Of a stretch of DNA of 64,000 nt, positions 1 to 16,184 are shown one piece after another. Under the pieces are notes generated by a model. The model worked only from the letters and a program-made list of their open reading frames with translations, did no database searches and had not been told where the DNA came from. Numbering within the stretch: the first letter of the stretch is position 1; every line of letters starts with the position of its first letter. Source of the DNA: Hybos culiciformis (taxonomy: Eukaryota; Arthropoda; Insecta; Diptera; Hybotidae); contig OZ023275.1 in the NCBI GenBank assembly GCA_964007475.1, forward strand, positions 16,099,829 through 16,163,828. Direction: 5' to 3'. The translations under genes and the position numbers were made by a program.

Positions 1-3000
1 GAGTAAATTTTAAGTTGGCCAACTTAAGTTGAATAAACATTCAACCTTCCTGTAAGCACATTATTAAAAAATATCAGAACAATCTTATCAAGTTACATGC
101 TTGCACCTATTTAGATAAGATTGTCGTAAATTCAATTATTTGTGTTATAATTTTAGTTACATTTTGCTTTTTAGATTTAGTATTCCACTAAAAGTTGTAA
201 AAATAAACAACTAACTTCACGCTCGCAATTTCGTAACGCTTCATCTATAAAACAAAAACAACATTAAACTAAATGCCACCGATATATATTATTCTTTTAA
301 ATCTTGTTTATTTATTTTGAAATATATTCATCCTTTTTTACTTCAGATAGAAAAACTTTTATAAAACGAATATGTTCACTATATATAATTTCAACTTATA
401 ATTTATTTATCTCGCTTTTTAGAAAAAAAAATGCAGGAGCTTCCATTTAATTTATTTCATGTACATATGTACGGTAAGCAATAATCCATCATAGGATCAT
501 AAATAGCATTTTGAATGAAAATATTATAAAATTATTTGATATTGATGAGTCAATATGGTTAAACATTATAATATCGCATTCGAATAAAATAAGCCTATTC
601 CCAAATTCACGGTGTATTCAATAATATGAAACTTCTATTTTCACTCGACTCAAATGAAGAGTAATGTTTTTGAATACATTTAATATCTTTTCGCTTACAG
701 AACTTAAATTTTGTGTTAAATAAAAATCTTAATATATAAAATTGATTGTTAAGATACATGTGTCCTTTTTTTGAGTGAATGTCTTCAAACTACTAATTAT
801 TAAGGCCCGCTGATAGGTTTTAGTTCAGATTTGGAACCATAAAGTGTCGCTGTTATCCGAGAAAACCGTGAAAAACCGCGAAATATATGAAAAAATGCTT
901 CCAAACTTCTAACTTATAGATTTTAGGTTTAAAAACTTACCCGCGAAAACCACTAAAAACTGCGAAAATTTTAACACTAATTATTAATTAATAACATTAT
1001 TTTATTTACATATAGGTAGAGTTTCTGTCTCTAGAATTCTCTCGCGGAAATTCTATAGATAGTAGATATTAGATTATAATTATTTGTTCCCTTTTCTCGA
1101 GATTTTTTATAAAAACTAAATTTTGATATTCTCGAGAAATTTTATTTTTCCCGAAAAATTAATTTCACTAAATCCTTTTTCTATTATGATTTCAGAGAAC
1201 AATGGTAACTAAAAAACTTGAAAATTTGGAGATATATGTAAATATATATACAGATAGACATAATATAATGTAGCTGTAGGTATGTAAGATTCTTAGTTTT
1301 CACCAAAAATAAAATCTATGTACATACACAATGTTTAATATGTATTATGTATATTTTGTAATATTTGTAAAAATATTCAGAATAAAATAAAGCTTTGCCC
1401 ACCAAATTACCATGCAACTTGGTTTCAAGAGCAAATCCTGAAGTTATAGAACTGCTTCACATAGTTAAATCAACAAATCTACTCGATATTTAACGAACAA
1501 TCGTGTAATGTTAAATGAAAATTTATCAGAAAACTATTACAGGAATATGTACACTTATTCAATCACATTACTGTAGTCCTGTTCGAATAACTTGAACTAG
1601 AATACAACAAAATTAAAATCCCATTTTTTGATGAAACTAATATTTAATGGATTAGTATCAAAAATTAACTAAGAATATATTTTACTATAATAACTAATTT
1701 TCAAACAAAACTAAGTAGTTATTATGAATTAAGATCGATCCGATTTTACTTTTTATTCCAGTGAAAATTTAAATATTCATTGAATTTTATCAAAATAGAA
1801 AATAGTTCAAATTAGGATTTTCGAATGGACGGTAACTCATAATAACCCACTGGATACGCGAAACGAATTTAAAAATTTTACCAATAGTAAAAAAAAGAAG
1901 AGGTCCATACATTTTTCTAAAAGATGTCAATTTTGTCTCTTTCAAGTTTAAATATTTATACTTAATAAAAACTTGATTCTCTAAATTAAACATAAAATAA
2001 ATATACTTAGAAATAAAAAATGTAATCAATAATTTTTTTTGTTTTGTTTAATAATTATTACTATTTATTAAATTTTTCTTTTAAGTACATGTAATTTGTT
2101 TTTTTTTAACCATTTGAATTTTATTTAAAAATATAACGACAGGATAGTTTTCATTTTAGATTTAATTTTATGAATAAAAACTATTTAATGAAAATAAAAT
2201 AGTTTTTCAATGTATAGTATGTTTTATAAAGATTTTATTGCTATGGTAGTTTAGATATTCAAAAAAATATTTTCGATTATTGATACACACAATATATCCA
2301 AATGAATAATATATAAATTACAATATTGTAATTACATAATATTTTTATACGCCTAAAATTATGGTTTAATTTCGTAAATATATAAAATATAATATCGTAC
2401 ATTTTACAATATTATAAATATTATATGACTTACGGAATGTTATATAGATTCAATATCGTAAATATTTTATTGAAACCATAATCTGAAATTTTATTTTAAT
2501 GATATAATAAGGTATATTGAATTGTTTCTTTATCGTATACAATTTTTAAAATAATTAAGAATAGTTAAATTTTAATACGAATTTCCAAAAAAAAAACATT
2601 CTTTATTTGGCAAAATGATTTTTCTCTATTTATTATATATCTGGACGATTACATATTTGCTTTTTAAATGAATTTTTTTTTTATTTTTGATTATTTGATT
2701 ATTGTTATTTATTATAACCAAAGAATCAAGCACCTAATTTACTATAATTTCCACAAGTTGCATAAGGCTGATAAGAAAAAGATCAATTCTACTTGTTGAT
2801 TCAAGAGAGTTTAAAAAAAATAAAAATTTAATTCACTTTGCTTTATTAAAGACATTACTATTGATTTCATTCATATGATATTTATATAATAAATACTATT
2901 TTATTCGTTCCATTTGCTAATTTCATATATAAAAAATTTAGAATCTAGAAGAATTTTTTTTTTTTGAAAATCTTTTTAAGAAAATTTCAATTCATTTAAA

Positions 3001-5479
3001 AAGCAAATAACTAAAAATACATATTACAAAAAAATTTAATAAATATTTTTTTTTGAAAATATAATTTTAGTATACGTAAAAGTATACAATATGTAATATT
3101 GATTATTGTTAATTTTTTTTTTTATTTCCACTTGTAATTTAAATAATGCTTGCGAAAAATTTATGATTTATTTTATCATTTAAAAAACTTTTAATTTTAA
3201 ATTAAAACAAGAACAGAAAAGATTTATTTAAAACATTTTTTGAAAGCAATTTTGTTTTTACTTTTTTTTTTTCGTATACAATCAATTATAAGTTAGTTTT
3301 TTTTTTTTTTTTTTCCATTTTGTAGAAATAATTTTGAAAACCAAATAAAAAATGTAACTTAATTTTTTTTTTTTTGATTTTTTTGTTTTTTTTTTTTTTT
3401 TAGAATAATTAATACTTAAAATTATTTATCAGACAGAGAAAAAATATAATTATTTTTTAGTTTAACAAAATAAAATAATAATACATTATAGATTTTTAGG
3501 AGAAAAAAAAAAATTAAAATTTTTTTCAAACTCGATAGAGTACAATATAAAGATGCAATAAATTATTTAGAATTTTACAATAAATGATATACGCTTTTCT
3601 TGATCCAATATAGAAGATCTTATAAATTCATTTTTAGAATATAATAAATGTAACTACATGTTACTTATAGATCTTTGTGGCATAGCGTTTAATTTATTTT
3701 ATTTTTCAATTGTAAAATTCAAAGAAATTAAAATCGTATTTCTGTATATAATATTAGCAGGATTAATCAAAAAGATAAAAGGTATTCAACAAAAACACAG
3801 TACATACATTACATATAATTATTAATGAGAACAGTATATATTATAGAAGAAAAGATATTGAAAGTAATGTTAATTAAAAAAAAATTTTATGTTTTTTCAT
3901 TTAAAAAAATTGTATACATTTTTTTCATCGTATATTTTTATAATTTTGCTTATGTTTTTCACAAGATTTTTTTTTTTAATTTTTATTTAGTTGCACTTTT
4001 TTTTTTTTTTTATTTATTTTATTAATTCAAGCATTTTATTTTAGGAAAATGGTATACATTTTTTTTTAATCTTATAATTTATATTATTAATAAAATTTTA
4101 TAATTTTTTTTTTTTTTTATATATCTTAAATCTAATATGCTTTTGTTATTATTAAATATATATATATATATGTAAATTTTACGTATATTCTTTTTTTTTT
4201 TTGTTATTTTCAAAATAAATTTATTATTAATTGAAAAGTTTTAGTGATAGATTCTGAAAAATATGACGAATGCTCATAGTTTTGTGGTTTTAAGATTCGA
4301 GAAATATGTAGTTTTTTTTTTAGTTTGCCAAAAATAAAAACTACATAATTTTTAGGTAAAAATAATTGAAATCATTTTTTATGTACGAACTAAATCAAAT
4401 AACTTTTTCTAGTACAAATATTGTATAAAAATATAAACATGATAAGAAGAAAAAAAAAAAAAACATGTTTATCGAAAAATTTTCTGAGGAAGGTGAAGCA
4501 AATTTATGGTCGTTATGTAATGAAAAACATACAAATATGAGCTATGAACAAGACAAATTTTATTACAGACCTAAGCGCGAAAATAAAAAAATTGAAAATT
4601 ACGTAACATTGATAAAAGAAACGACTTTAAAATATTAGAAAACTTTGATTAGTAGGTTCAATTTGTTTTCTCAATTTATATTATGAACGTCATTACATTA
4701 TTAATGACTTAATATTTATTATTGTTATTACAAGTACTAATGTTTATATGTCACAAAATATTCTTAAACTCATTTTTGTACTTCTAAATAAGTTCTTTTA
4801 ATCTAAATATTAACTCTTATACTAGGTACGTTCGCAAATGTAAATTTGACGCAATTTCGAATAAGATTGGAATTTCGTTTCGTAGTCAAAATAAAAAAAT
4901 ATTCTGCAATTGCAATATTCTACTTTCATATTCAAATTTACCAGAAAAATAGTACATTCATATTTTAATTCCTTAATGATTCTTTTTGTTCGAATCAGTT
5001 CCATTTAAAGTTCGAAATGCACTTTCACATTTGAAGTAAAGTGGAATTGCTTTAAATACCAGTATATTATTTATAATCCCTTGCTATAAGAATTGTTACC
5101 TGTTTGTGTTATATAATGTACATAATATAATTACGGTCAACAAGACTAGATAAAATTTAAAGTTATGTGAAATAAAAATTAATAAAAATAATTGCGTCAT
5201 TCGAATTTTGAGAAATGTTACAAGCTATAACAAATACAACTTCTGAATCATAATTAGTTTGTTTAAATTGAACCTACTTATTTCCTTGTAATTATTTCTA
5301 ATTAAAATTAAAGGAAGAATTTTTCTTTGAATATTATATCATATAAAAAGAGCTGTGAAATTTATAATTCTTAAATATCTAAAAATATTTTAATTGTTGT
5401 CGTTTAGTTGCACATATTAATAGTTTTATATTATTTATATTTATATTATTAGAGTTTAGAATTTATCAAAATATCGTCC
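1..5479. other. AT-rich gene-free stretch
   Basis: No coding region could be supported on either strand. The stretch is dominated by poly-A and poly-T runs, and open frames reach only 60-79 codons with low-complexity Lys/Phe/Ile composition. A perfect 18-bp palindrome built on TTGGCCAA lies at 10-27. The part next to 5480 probably includes the 3' UTR of the extradenticle gene, but its extent cannot be read from the sequence. Confidence 0.6.
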
Positions 5480-7086
<1,607 letters not shown>

Positions 7087-7742
7087 AATTTTGTGCCAAC
7101 AAAACCAATTCTTGCGAAAAAAAAATAAATTATATTTTTAGGTAGATAGGTAGGTATTTTTATGGTCAGAGTTTTAGTAAAGAAAAAATAAAAATTAAAA
7201 AATAAAAGAAAATAAAAGAAAAAAAATAGTTTCTGAGTATTTTTTAAATTATCATTTTTCTATTAAAAAATTTAGTTAATAAAATATTGTAAAAAAATTA
7301 TTTTATTTTCTTTTTAAAATAAAAATATTGTGGAAATATTATTTTTTTTTTTTTTGACAAAAAATTATTTATGCAAAGAACAAACACAGAAAAAATAAAA
7401 TTTTATTTTTTTTTTTTCCTTCTTTTAATATGATTTTATTGATTCTTCTTTTTTTGTTTCGTGTTTTTCATCATCTTTTTCATTCACAGGGATTGAATTG
7501 TATGTAAACAACTTGGAAAAAATAAATATGTACATATATAAGTATGTATATATTATTGGTCTTTTCACTCTTTGGTATTTTTGTTTCACTGCCAATGAAC
7601 TAAACAAAAGAACCAAAAAAAAAAAATGTTTTTTTTTTGACAACTTTTCTAATTTGAGAGCTGTGAAAGAAAAATTGGACTAGTGTTCTAAAGACAGACA
7701 GAAAATAAATCTCATAATAGATACAAAGCTTGTTTTCCATTT

Positions 7743-8470
7743 TTCGATTCAAAACACTTTAAGTCTATTATTTTAAAAGCATGCTCAATATTAGGATTTC
7801 TAAAGAGAAATTCTTCCTGTTTTAAAGATCCCTCTACATTGAAATCGCTTTATATTTCTCTGGTGAGGTCGCAGCTTGAATATGCGTCTGTAATTTGCAT
7901 GCCACATTATCAGATCTATATTAAACGAATTGAGTCTGTCCAGAGAATTTTTTTTGAAATATGCATTAAGATCATTGAATTTTTCTAGTAGTTCTTATGA
8001 GGATAAGTGTAAACTAATTCATTTTGATTCACTTGAATGTAGAAGATTTACTGCTAGTTGTTTATTTATATTTGACTTATTGACGAACAAGATTGATTGT
8101 ACTGATTTGTTGGTCTTAATAGATATTAATATTCCTCCTGGCAGTTTTCGGAATCAAAGCTTTTTAATTACTCCATTTCATCGCACAATTTATGGTTTCT
8201 TTGAGCCTTTATCTAATGCAATAAGAAATTTTAATTTGTGCTATGAGATCATAGATTTCAATCTCTCTAGACTTATAATTAGAAATAGAGTAGGTAAATT
8301 ATTTTATTAGTAATAATTTTTAATTATTTACTAAATAAGTACATTATTTTTATTGTTGAATCTTTTATTTAGATTTAATTCTTATTTAAATAAATTTTAT
8401 AATATATTAATGTTAATGTAATCTGTAAAGTTTGTATTACTGGTAGATGACAAATAAATAAATAAAAAAT
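7743..8470 (+). mobile_element. Jockey-like non-LTR retrotransposon, 5'-truncated 3' end
   Basis: The sequence encodes the C-terminal thumb/tail part of a LINE reverse transcriptase. The frame from 7743 reads ...ILKACSILGFLKRNSS...LVRSQLEYASVICMPHYQ..IKRIESVQRIFF, then shifts frame at a T8 run near 7948-7955 and continues as KYALRSLNF...YEDKC...FDLLTNKIDC...PFHRTIYGF, stopping at 8310. These are signatures of the region after the polymerase core in Jockey-type elements. About 140 bp of A/T-rich 3' UTR ends in an (AAAT)n-type tail at about 8450-8470. No catalytic YxDD core or endonuclease is present, so this is a dead 5'-truncated copy. I could not define target-site duplications. Confidence 0.85.
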
Positions 8471-10665
8471 AACCAATTGAAAAATTTTAATTTCAAAAGA
8501 AATCCTAGAATCACAAAAGCTTTTAAAACTTTCAAAATAACAACAGTTCTATACAATTTTTAAAGTTTTAAAAGCTTTTGCGAGAGTGGAATTCTCAAAA
8601 AATACAAAAAAAAAAGCGATATGGATTTTTTGTTTCACTATTTGTATTTTAATTTTTTGTATGGGACTAGTTTCTCTACTTATACTTCCTTTATGATTTT
8701 AATCAAAAACTGTGTGCAAACTTGTATGGTTAGGCCATTGGTCTATATTTAACACACGTCTAAACATTTACATTTATATTCATAAGACTGGAATCATTTA
8801 AACGAAAAGAGTAAACTCAACAAATTGAAAATATATATTTTTACTTTTCACACAGCTTTCAAACCAATCAAGAATATTTATAAAGAATCTAAATCCAACT
8901 AAAAAAGCTAAACACATCAAAATCAAAATAAAAAAAATGAAAAAAAAAAAACTTGATTATCATTTATCCCTTTATAAGATGTGTGTTATTTTTCATTTTA
9001 GATAGAATTCTTCGTCTTGCATTTTTTTATTTTTAATCTTTAATAGTTCATTAATTAACTTACCGAAATATAATCAATATACCTACTTATGTATACAAAT
9101 ATATAATGTGTATATCTACAGTATGGTAGGTCTAAAATAATGATAGTATAGTAAAGTTTTTATTTTACAATATTTATTCAAAAAATTTTAATTGATTTCA
9201 GTAACTTCTCAAGTTCCTTAAAAAATCTCCTAGTTATTAATAATAATCAGCTTGTTTAAAATTTATTTGAGAAATTATATTACTTATATTTACTATTATT
9301 AAAATATCACTTGTCGGGAAAATCTAAATTGCTTGGAAACATCAATTTCGGCAATAATGGGTAAGTAAAGTAGTAACTAAACTTAAAATTTTGAATGCAT
9401 TTCAAAGAAATCTATGTTTAATCAACAGTACACGATTGAAAGGTTTTAACCTATGGGTTTAAGGGATTTGGCACCTACCATCCCATCTTACACAATTCAG
9501 CTACGGGCTTCACGAAAACGGGCTTCACAAAAACTGAGCGCATTATCTCTATGAGATTGCTGGAATTCCAATCCGACCCCCCTTTCACGTAAACCGCCTA
9601 TGGCTACCCGAAAGAAAGCCATTCGTATACTCTTTCTTTGGCTATTTTCCTTTGGCTGCAGGAACCATACATAACCTGTGTTAATCATAACCCAATAAAT
9701 ACTACTAAGACTAAGCCTATACAAAGATGCTAGGTGTGGTGGGTATCAAAATAGGTTTATAACTAATTGAAGAATCTATGTAGGTGTTTCTAAACTTTTA
9801 CATTTTTTCTTTTTATTTCAAGATCTACCTACCTATATAAAAAAAAAAGATACAAAACAAGCTTATCAACAAAAGGGTTAATTTTTCTCCAAAAAAAAAC
9901 AACAAAATTACATTACAAGAAAGAAAAACAAAAATCTCATCAACTGTCAATCAAAAATCTGACAATTATTATTGGGAATTTTGCAAAAATAAAATGTTTT
10001 AAATTAAATAAAATTAAATAAATTATTCACATTTTTTCTTAATTAATTTTAAGAAAATTTAATTCTAGACTAAAGATATTAATTTTCTTTTACGTACTTT
10101 TTATATTTTCTTCAATTTCAATTGGCTTTTAATCCTTTCTTTTTTGATCAAAAAAAAATAAAAAAATCAAAATGAAATCATGAAAAAAATTTTCTGGTTT
10201 TCCAGTTTATTTTATTTCAATTTATTTTTTATTTTTTTTGATATATTTTATTTGCTTGTTTTTTTTTTTTTTCTATTTTAAAATTAATTTTTATTATTTA
10301 TTTATTTTTAATTCTTTATTTGATTTAATTTGATGATTTTTTTTTTTATTTAATTAGAAAAAAGAATTAAAAAAAAAATTTAAAAAAGTAAATCACTGCC
10401 AGATTTGAAAAAGAAATTTGGCAACAAAAAATTTTTTAGTGCAACGATGCCAAAATCCAAAAAATTACTAAATTCTTTAAAAAATAAAGAATTCAAACCT
10501 TAAATTTGTCCGGGGATTACATTAGTTTTTTTTCCTATTGTGATTTCGAATTTATTATTATTATCTGTCAAAATATTTTTTTTTTTGTTTGAAGTGCTTT
10601 CCACGAAAAAGTTTTTGGAATAAAAATATTGCACAAAAATTTTGTTAGCGTAACTTATTAGGCAT
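8471..10665. other. Gene-free intergenic stretch with a GC-richer island
   Basis: No gene is supported. Most of it is poly-A/T DNA. A clearly GC-richer island at about 9470-9730 stands out; its single 75-codon frame has no recognisable protein features. It may be a transposon fragment, which is inference only. Confidence 0.5.
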
Positions 10666-10931
10666 TAAACACAATTGGGGGTGACAACGACGGCGACAAC
10701 GACGGCGACAACGACGACGACAACGACGACAACGGCAGCGACATCACTGGAGTGAACACAATTACGGCGACAACGACAAAAACAACAAAAAAAATAGAAA
10801 CATTTCTAATTTGTCGCCAGGCAACAATGTCGTTTGTCGCCAGTCGTCTCAATTATGTGTTCATACTTTTATATAATATATGTTTTTTTTTTTTTTAATA
10901 GTCGCTATCGCTGTCGCCCCAATTGTGTTTA
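10666..10931. mobile_element. GC-rich foldback/MITE element, copy A
   Basis: A 266-bp element has inverted ends that begin TAAACACAATTGGGG on the left and close with the complementary CCCCAATTGTGTTTA on the right. The interior is a run of CGACAACGACGGCGACAA-like units, very CpG-rich against the AT-rich surroundings. It shares the sequence around CATCACTGGAGT and the TTTGTCGCCAGTCG segment with the larger copy at 22283-22768, so the two belong to one family. It encodes no transposase. The target-site duplication is not clear for this copy. Confidence 0.75.
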
Positions 10932-11330
10932 CTACATTAATTTTTATTTTACTTTTATTTATTTTTTTCATACAACAATTTTTTAAATCTTTAATTTTTT
11001 AATAATCTTTTAAAATATTATAGAAATAAATTCTAAAATGTCAACTCGCCTAATTCTATCGGGTCCATGGAAAATTTTATGATTTACAGAAAAATTTCAC
11101 GGCAATATAAATAAGGTGTGATTTTCAAGGTAAACAAATAAGAACTATTTAAGAGAAAAAAAAGGAGAAAATTTAAGATTTTTTTTTTTGTTGATATTTT
11201 CCTTTAAAAATAATTGTATCGAATTCAAAAGAAAAGTGAAAGCTTAGTGATTTTATCCTATTAAAGCTTTCTAATTCGATGTTTATCGAGACATTTTCGT
11301 TGTCGTAGAATTTGTGAATCGTAATTCGAA

Positions 11331-13205
11331 ATGCTACATTTAATTAAATTGTTGCATTTTATTCTAGTAGTAATTATTATTGGTGCCGCCGCAGCTGCCG
11401 GAGATACTTCGAAAATTAAAAATGTTTTATTATTACTTGGTAAAAAATTGTTCTTATAAATTTAATAGTATTGTATATGTATAGTGTTGTACTGGAATAA
11501 GAAAAAATTTGGATGAGGTTTTTGAACTGGCATCTTAATAAATGTTACTTGCAGTTGCACATTCGCTTAGGTTTATATTCCCATTTAAATTTAAATTAAT
11601 TCGGTTCCTATGTTCCTAATTTCGGGAACTGAAATTTATCCTCCCCCAATGCACAAATATATAAGTAGGTATAAATGTATATATATCTGCTTATGCCATG
11701 CAGGTTCCATGATTGATTAAAAGAATTTTAGATTTACACATTATAGTGTACCTATTTAAACAAATTTAAACAATTTTTTCTTTTTAGCTGACGATGGGGG
11801 TTTCGAAATGGGCGCCTATTTAAACAAGTTCTGCCAAACACCCAATCTGAATGCATTGGCCAAAAAATCTTTAATATTTAATAATGCATTTTCATCAGTT
11901 TCAAGTTGTTCACCATCACGTGCTCAACTTTTAACTGGTCTAGCATCACATCAAAGTGGTATGTATGGATTACATCAGTCCTATCATCATTTCAATGTAT
12001 TCGATTCAGTAAAATCTTTACCAAATATTTTGAGAGAAAATGGTAACATATTAACTGGTTTAATAGGTAAGAAACATGTCGGACCAAAAATTACAATTCA
12101 ATTTGATTATGAGCAAACAGAGGAGCAACATTCAATAAATCAAATTGGTCGCAATATAACAAATATAAAGAATTATGTGTCAGAATTTTTAAATGAAGCG
12201 AAAGAAAATAGCACAAAACCTTTCTTTTTGATGGTAGGATTTCATGATCCACATAGATGTGGTCACATTACACCTCAGTTTGGAGAGTTCTGTGAACGAT
12301 GGGGAAGCAGTGAAACAGGTATGGGTGAAATACCTGATTGGAAGCCAATTTATTACGACTGGAGAAATTTAGATATTCCCGCCCATTTGCCCCAAACTGA
12401 TGTTATGAGACAGCAATTAGCAGCACAATATCAAACCATATCTCGATTAGATCAAGGTGTAGGATTAGTATTAAAAGAACTAGAAAAACACGGGTTTTCG
12501 GAGAATACACTCGTTATATACACATCAGATAATGGTCCTTCATTTCCATTAGGTCGAACTAATTTGTACGACCCTGGTGTTCGAGAACCAATGTTCATTC
12601 ACTCCCCAGATGAAGCGGCACGAAAAAATTCTGTTACCTATGCTATGACTAGCCTTTTGGATATAATGCCAACAATTTTAAATGCATTTAATTTCAATAT
12701 TTCTAGTGGTAACTCTCTATTGCCATTACTTTTCAAAGAACCAACACCCTTAGAAACAGATGCTGTGTTTGGAAGTCAAAACTTCCATGAAGTTACTATG
12801 AATTGGCCCATGCGAATGATACGTACGCGAAGATATAAACTAATTCATAATTTAAACTCGAATTCTTATTTTCCAATTGATCAAGATTTTTATACATCAG
12901 CAATTTTTCAGGAACTATTAAATTCTACTGCCCAACAAAACTACCCGTGGTTTAAAACATTAAAAACTTATTACAAAAGATCAGAATGGGAGCTTTATGA
13001 CATTAAATTGGATCCACTTGAACGTTGGAATTTAAGCGAAAAAAATAAATACAAATCAATTAAAGATTCTTTGGCAAAACGATTGGAAGATTGGTTATGG
13101 AAAACAAATGATCCTTGGCGTTGTGCTCCACATGCTGTTTTGGAGGAATCTGGTTTTTATAAAAATAAACCAGAATGTTTAACTTTAAAACATGAGGAAC
13201 TTTGA
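11331..13205 (+). CDS. SGSH: N-sulfoglucosamine sulfohydrolase (heparan N-sulfatase)
   Basis: This lysosomal sulfatase removes N-linked sulfate from glucosamine during heparan sulfate breakdown. Two exons, 11331-11439 and 11788-13205, join in phase (G|CT) across a 348-bp intron to give 508 aa, close to the usual size of about 500. Residues 1-24 form a signal peptide with a hydrophobic core and an Ala-rich end. The metal-binding ADDGG motif lies at 37-41, split by the intron. The formylglycine motif CSPSR has its Cys at 77, followed by AQLLTGL. Further family signatures include GIYGLH-like MYGLHQ, IGKKHVGP, FHDPHRCGH, a second metal site TSDNG, and the C-terminal WELYD..DPLE and NDPWRCAPH. The start was chosen because it supplies the signal peptide. 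An AATAAA polyadenylation signal follows the stop by about 50 bp. Nothing suggests inactivation. Confidence 0.97.
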
Positions 13206-13260
13206 GCCACTAAAATTGTACTACTTTTTATATATATGTTCACAAGTACACAAAAATAAA

Positions 13261-16184
13261 TATGATACTAAATATACTATAAGTAATTTTAACTTTTGTT
13301 TTAAACATTAAGATATGTATACAAATTAATTTCAATAAATTTTATATTTATAAAAAAAAGTTAAATATTTAAAAGTTGAGATAAAGCATAACGCTATTAA
13401 AATTCAAAATGTTATTTTGAACAATACTAACGAAAGAACATAAAAAAGGCATAAACAAAATATATGTTATGTTGAATTTTAAATATAATGTGTCTTGGGG
13501 GCCATATTCTGTAACTATATATGTGATTTTTAAAAATGGCAAGAATGTGAAAAATTTCACCCCATTTCATTGAACTAGGTCATGATTTCTACTCACACAA
13601 CACAATGTAATGAAATAATTATAATTTAATAGAATATTATAATGTAATTTCCAAAAGATTGTTAGTTCTCACGAAGCAGACAGTTGTGTTCTGGAAAATT
13701 ATTAATTCTATTAATTAAACACGAAATTAGTCATGTGCTTCAAATTTGTGTCTTAAAGAATCTAATTCCTATAAAAATAAAAAAGAATATAATACAAACG
13801 TTCGTACAGTTTTAAATTAAAAATTATATTTCTCTTTTTTTCTCTTATTTAAATAAATATTTATAATTATAAAATAAAATTAATTTCAAGAATATTTTTT
13901 TATCCTTAATTTTGTGGAATATTTTCTAAAAAGTAAGAATAAAAATAAAATATGAGCATTTTCCATTAAAATTAAATTTTGTCAGAACTTGAAAAGTACA
14001 ATTTAAAAGAAAAATTTAGTCTCAATAAAATGGAAAAACGAAAGACAATATACAGAATAACAAAAAAAAAATTATTATGTTTCAAACTTAAACCCAGATA
14101 ATTTATAATTTCTAAAAGTTATGTATATTTTCAATACGTTATAAATGTTTTAAAACTGCATAATTTTTAATTGTGTGCTGATATTTTTATATGGTTTAAA
14201 AAAATATTAATTGAATTGTATTGTCCTTTATTAATTGAATTGTATTAAAATGCAAAATAAACTTATTTTACATATATTGATCTCTTCCCTCAATCCTTCA
14301 CAAAAAAAAGAGAAAAATTTTCTCAAGATTGTAAGCTTAATTATTTTTGCGTTTATTTATTGTTTTCTAAAAAAAAAAAAATTTTTTAAAAATGTGATTT
14401 CCAGAAAACTTACAATGGGAACAGCTGAGAAAATGTACTTGACACAATTTTTAAATTTTAGAACAAAAATCTAAGAGTAACTTTTTGGACATGAAATTTT
14501 AAATATATATTGCTTTGTAGTAATATAATCAGATCATTGCTTCTTATTGGGAATTAAAAATTGGAATGCAACACTTCGAATGAATTAAAGCCACAGTCCT
14601 CCGAACTTACATTAAAATTCAAAAACAATGTTTAGTATTTTCTGTTGATTTTAGTTATGTGTTATTATTCTGTAATAATTCAACAAAAATTGTAAATGAT
14701 CTGTACACAATTTTGATTACATAAAACCATAAGATAATTTGCCTTAATTTTAATATTTATTAAATTAAAAGTTTAAATCAAAAAATGATCCAATTATGTT
14801 TATCATAAACCGAAAAATAAACATACTTTTTAGAAATTAATGATTGAGCAAAATGTTGATAATAAAACAAATGAAAGCAGAAATCTATTTTAGTTCGAGC
14901 AAAAGAAGTCAAAGCAGAGACTAAATATGGAAACAGAATAAAGCATCGATGTTGGAATTTCTTACTAAAATGTAAACAATGACAGAATTTTTAAAAACCT
15001 TTTTCTAAAAATTCTATTTGAATTACTATTATTAAATTAAAAATGTATTTAATTAAAAATATTTTTAACATTTACATAATAACATAAAATAAATATAGTT
15101 TTTAAATGTTTGTTGGCTTTTATAAGTATGGATTTTTTTAAATTTCTTTAATTAAATGTTCTTTAAACATTTTATTTATTTTTTTTTTATTATTTTTGTT
15201 TGAATTGATTATTGTAAGTGACCGGAAATAATGTCGACATTGAATTCAGAAATTGTTTTTTTTTTTTGTGCATTGGCGTTAGCATCATTTGATTTTATGA
15301 TGATGAAGAGACGCTAAATTCTGTTTCTCAAAGCAGTCACAAATTTGTGTATGTAATTTATTTTTGGTTTCTTAATATTTGATTATGAAAGAAAATAAAA
15401 AAGTTAAGTAACTTTAAATTTTAAAATCATTAATTTTCTATAAATTAAAATGTTTTATATCTAATAATGTTTATGAAATTTGTAATTCATTTATTTCCAC
15501 AATGAAGAAAAAACGAAATATTTCATTAAATTAGGCAATGAATATTTTTATCTTCTAAAGTTTAATATTCAAAATAGTAAAATGTATATCTTCTGAATAG
15601 ATAGAATTTCGTAATTTAATTTTAATGTCAATTAATCTATTTTCGATCAATTTTGCGCTTTTCAGTTATTTTGTCAATTATAATAAAAGATAATTATGAA
15701 TAACACTTTAATTTCATCACAATTTACGAATATAATCATCTACAATTACAACTTACAACGGAAAACCTAGGTTTGAGATGTACAATTACTCTGCTTTACT
15801 TAGCAAAAAGGGCATAAATCTTTAAAGTCAACTTTTGAGATGATTGCATATTTGGAGCAGGCTCCAAAGGCATCAAAATACAATAAAATTGAGCATATGT
15901 CCATATAAATGCTCTAAAATAAAAACAGAAAAACTTGAATATCTCTTACTGTTTTATTAACTTCAATTCAAATATTCCCAATAATAAAGTGTGTTACATT
16001 ACATTTATTATGAAAATTAAACTTTTAGAAGACACTTTTTAGTTTGATTATTTTACTTTTTTCATTAATTTTTAAGACAATTTTTTAGCATATAATTTTT
16101 TTTTTCTAACTTTCGTAATGCAACAAAACTTACTGATACATATTTCAAAAATTAATATATTATAATCACCAACAATAAAAAGTG
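13261..16184. other. Intergenic stretch, no gene seen
   Basis: Both flanking genes, SGSH and Raf, end towards this interval, so it should contain both 3' UTRs. The rest is AT-rich with short low-complexity frames (up to 79 codons) that carry no domain signature. Confidence 0.5.

Noticed and set aside
10..27. 18-bp perfect palindrome at the window start
   Set aside because: Isolated, close to the window edge, with no second copy or flanking duplication to suggest a function.
9497..9724. 75-codon frame in the GC-richer island
   Set aside because: No domain, no splice context, no partner exon; kept only as a composition anomaly.
10658..10852. Frames sharing MRRLATNDIVAWRQIRN (also at 22373)
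   Set aside because: The shared peptide is a by-product of the foldback repeat family; the continuations differ and read through low-complexity repeats.
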